The notes under the pieces were generated by a model. It ran no database searches, was not told where the DNA came from, and worked only from the letters and a program-made list of their open reading frames with translations. From Mycobacterium szulgai (GTDB taxonomy: Bacteria > Actinomycetota > Actinomycetes > Mycobacteriales > Mycobacteriaceae), in assembly GCF_002116635.1 (NCBI RefSeq), contig NZ_LQPW01000165.1, positions 1-64,000 of the forward strand: a DNA stretch of 64,000 nt. Reading direction: 5' to 3'. Made by a program: the position numbers and the translations under genes. This document shows positions 63,976 to 64,000 of this stretch, piece after piece (the first letter of the stretch is position 1; every line of letters begins with the position of its first letter).

Positions 63976-64000
63976 ATGACAAACAACAAGATCGCCCTGA
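63976..64000 (+). CDS. Start of probable fatty-acid desaturase gene, cut by window end
   Basis: ATG 63976 follows GGGAGGAAAAGCC, a strong ribosome-binding site, and opens MTNNKIAL before the window ends. Eight codons cannot identify a protein. A DesA3-like membrane acyl-CoA desaturase is expected, because the preceding gene is the dedicated reductase type and the divergent regulator is TetR/DesT-like. Confidence 0.5.

Overview
The window is about two thirds G+C, almost fully coding, and carries PE-family proteins, an Ag85 mycolyltransferase, an L,D-transpeptidase, F420-linked enzymes, GTG/ATGA-coupled operons and many FadD/FadE proteins. This points to a slow-growing non-tuberculous Mycobacterium. 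Gene order from ctpI to the GNAT gene follows the M. tuberculosis H37Rv Rv0107c-Rv0133 region as I remember it (ctpI, Rv0108c, PE, rhomboid Rv0110, acyltransferase Rv0111, ldtA Rv0116c, oxyS, oxcA, fadD7, fusA2, Rv0121c, pepA, treS, mak, Rv0128, fbpC, htdZ, fadE1, fgd2, Rv0133). That backbone is interrupted by accessory blocks. Gene names come from remembered family resemblance and synteny; no database search was run.

Layout. 0-2.7 kb: a partial secreted Pro-rich protein, then a leftward ESX-associated set (EspC-like protein, a 340-aa WXG-like/Pro-rich protein, a 44-aa membrane protein), faced by a decayed inverted copy of the same pair. 2.7-10.1 kb: SDR and acyl-CoA synthetase, converging on the giant P-type ATPase CtpI. 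10.2-13.8 kb: DUF899 protein, small hypothetical, short PE protein, NTF2-like protein, zinc-ribbon rhomboid, SRPBCC protein. 13.8-26.1 kb: an accessory catabolic divergon of ten genes in two divergent operons (beta-propeller lactonase-like, GntR, acyl-CoA synthetase, SDR; and SDR, Rieske oxygenase, LLM flavoenzyme, Baeyer-Villiger monooxygenase, SDR, CoA-transferase). Matching TTGTCCGGACAA-type sites abut both operon starts.

26.5-37.3 kb: acyltransferase/SGNH protein, O-methyltransferase, then an M-box magnesium riboswitch leading to small ORFs and an Nramp-related transporter whose metal-site motifs are not those of manganese Nramps. A PE protein with a duplicated C-terminal domain, a carboxylic acid reductase and LdtA follow. 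As I recall, H37Rv has a GDP-heptose gene set (gca, gmhA, gmhB, hddA) in this interval. 37.5-42.5 kb: OxyS, oxalyl-CoA decarboxylase and FadD7, a probable oxalate module with a clear operator-like dyad between oxcA and fadD7, then a DUF2231 protein. 42.5-51.9 kb: FusA2, F420/FMN-type oxidoreductase, SnoaL protein, PepA, the TreS-Mak trehalose-to-glycogen pair, DUF1275 protein, a strong terminator and Ag85C. 52-64 kb: MarR-ABC exporter operon, phosphoesterase, a 56-bp tandem repeat, HtdZ, FadE1, GAF-ANTAR protein, Fgd2, a 57-bp VNTR-like repeat, GNAT, DUF5709 protein, KatE catalase, and a DesT-like TetR divergent from a ferredoxin reductase and the start of a probable fatty-acid desaturase.

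The most interesting systems are (1) the M-box riboswitch / small ORFs / NRMT-like transporter / PE locus, a candidate magnesium-acquisition system, and (2) the GntR-controlled oxygenase divergon of unknown substrate. No rRNA, tRNA, insertion sequence, integrase or CRISPR array was recognised.
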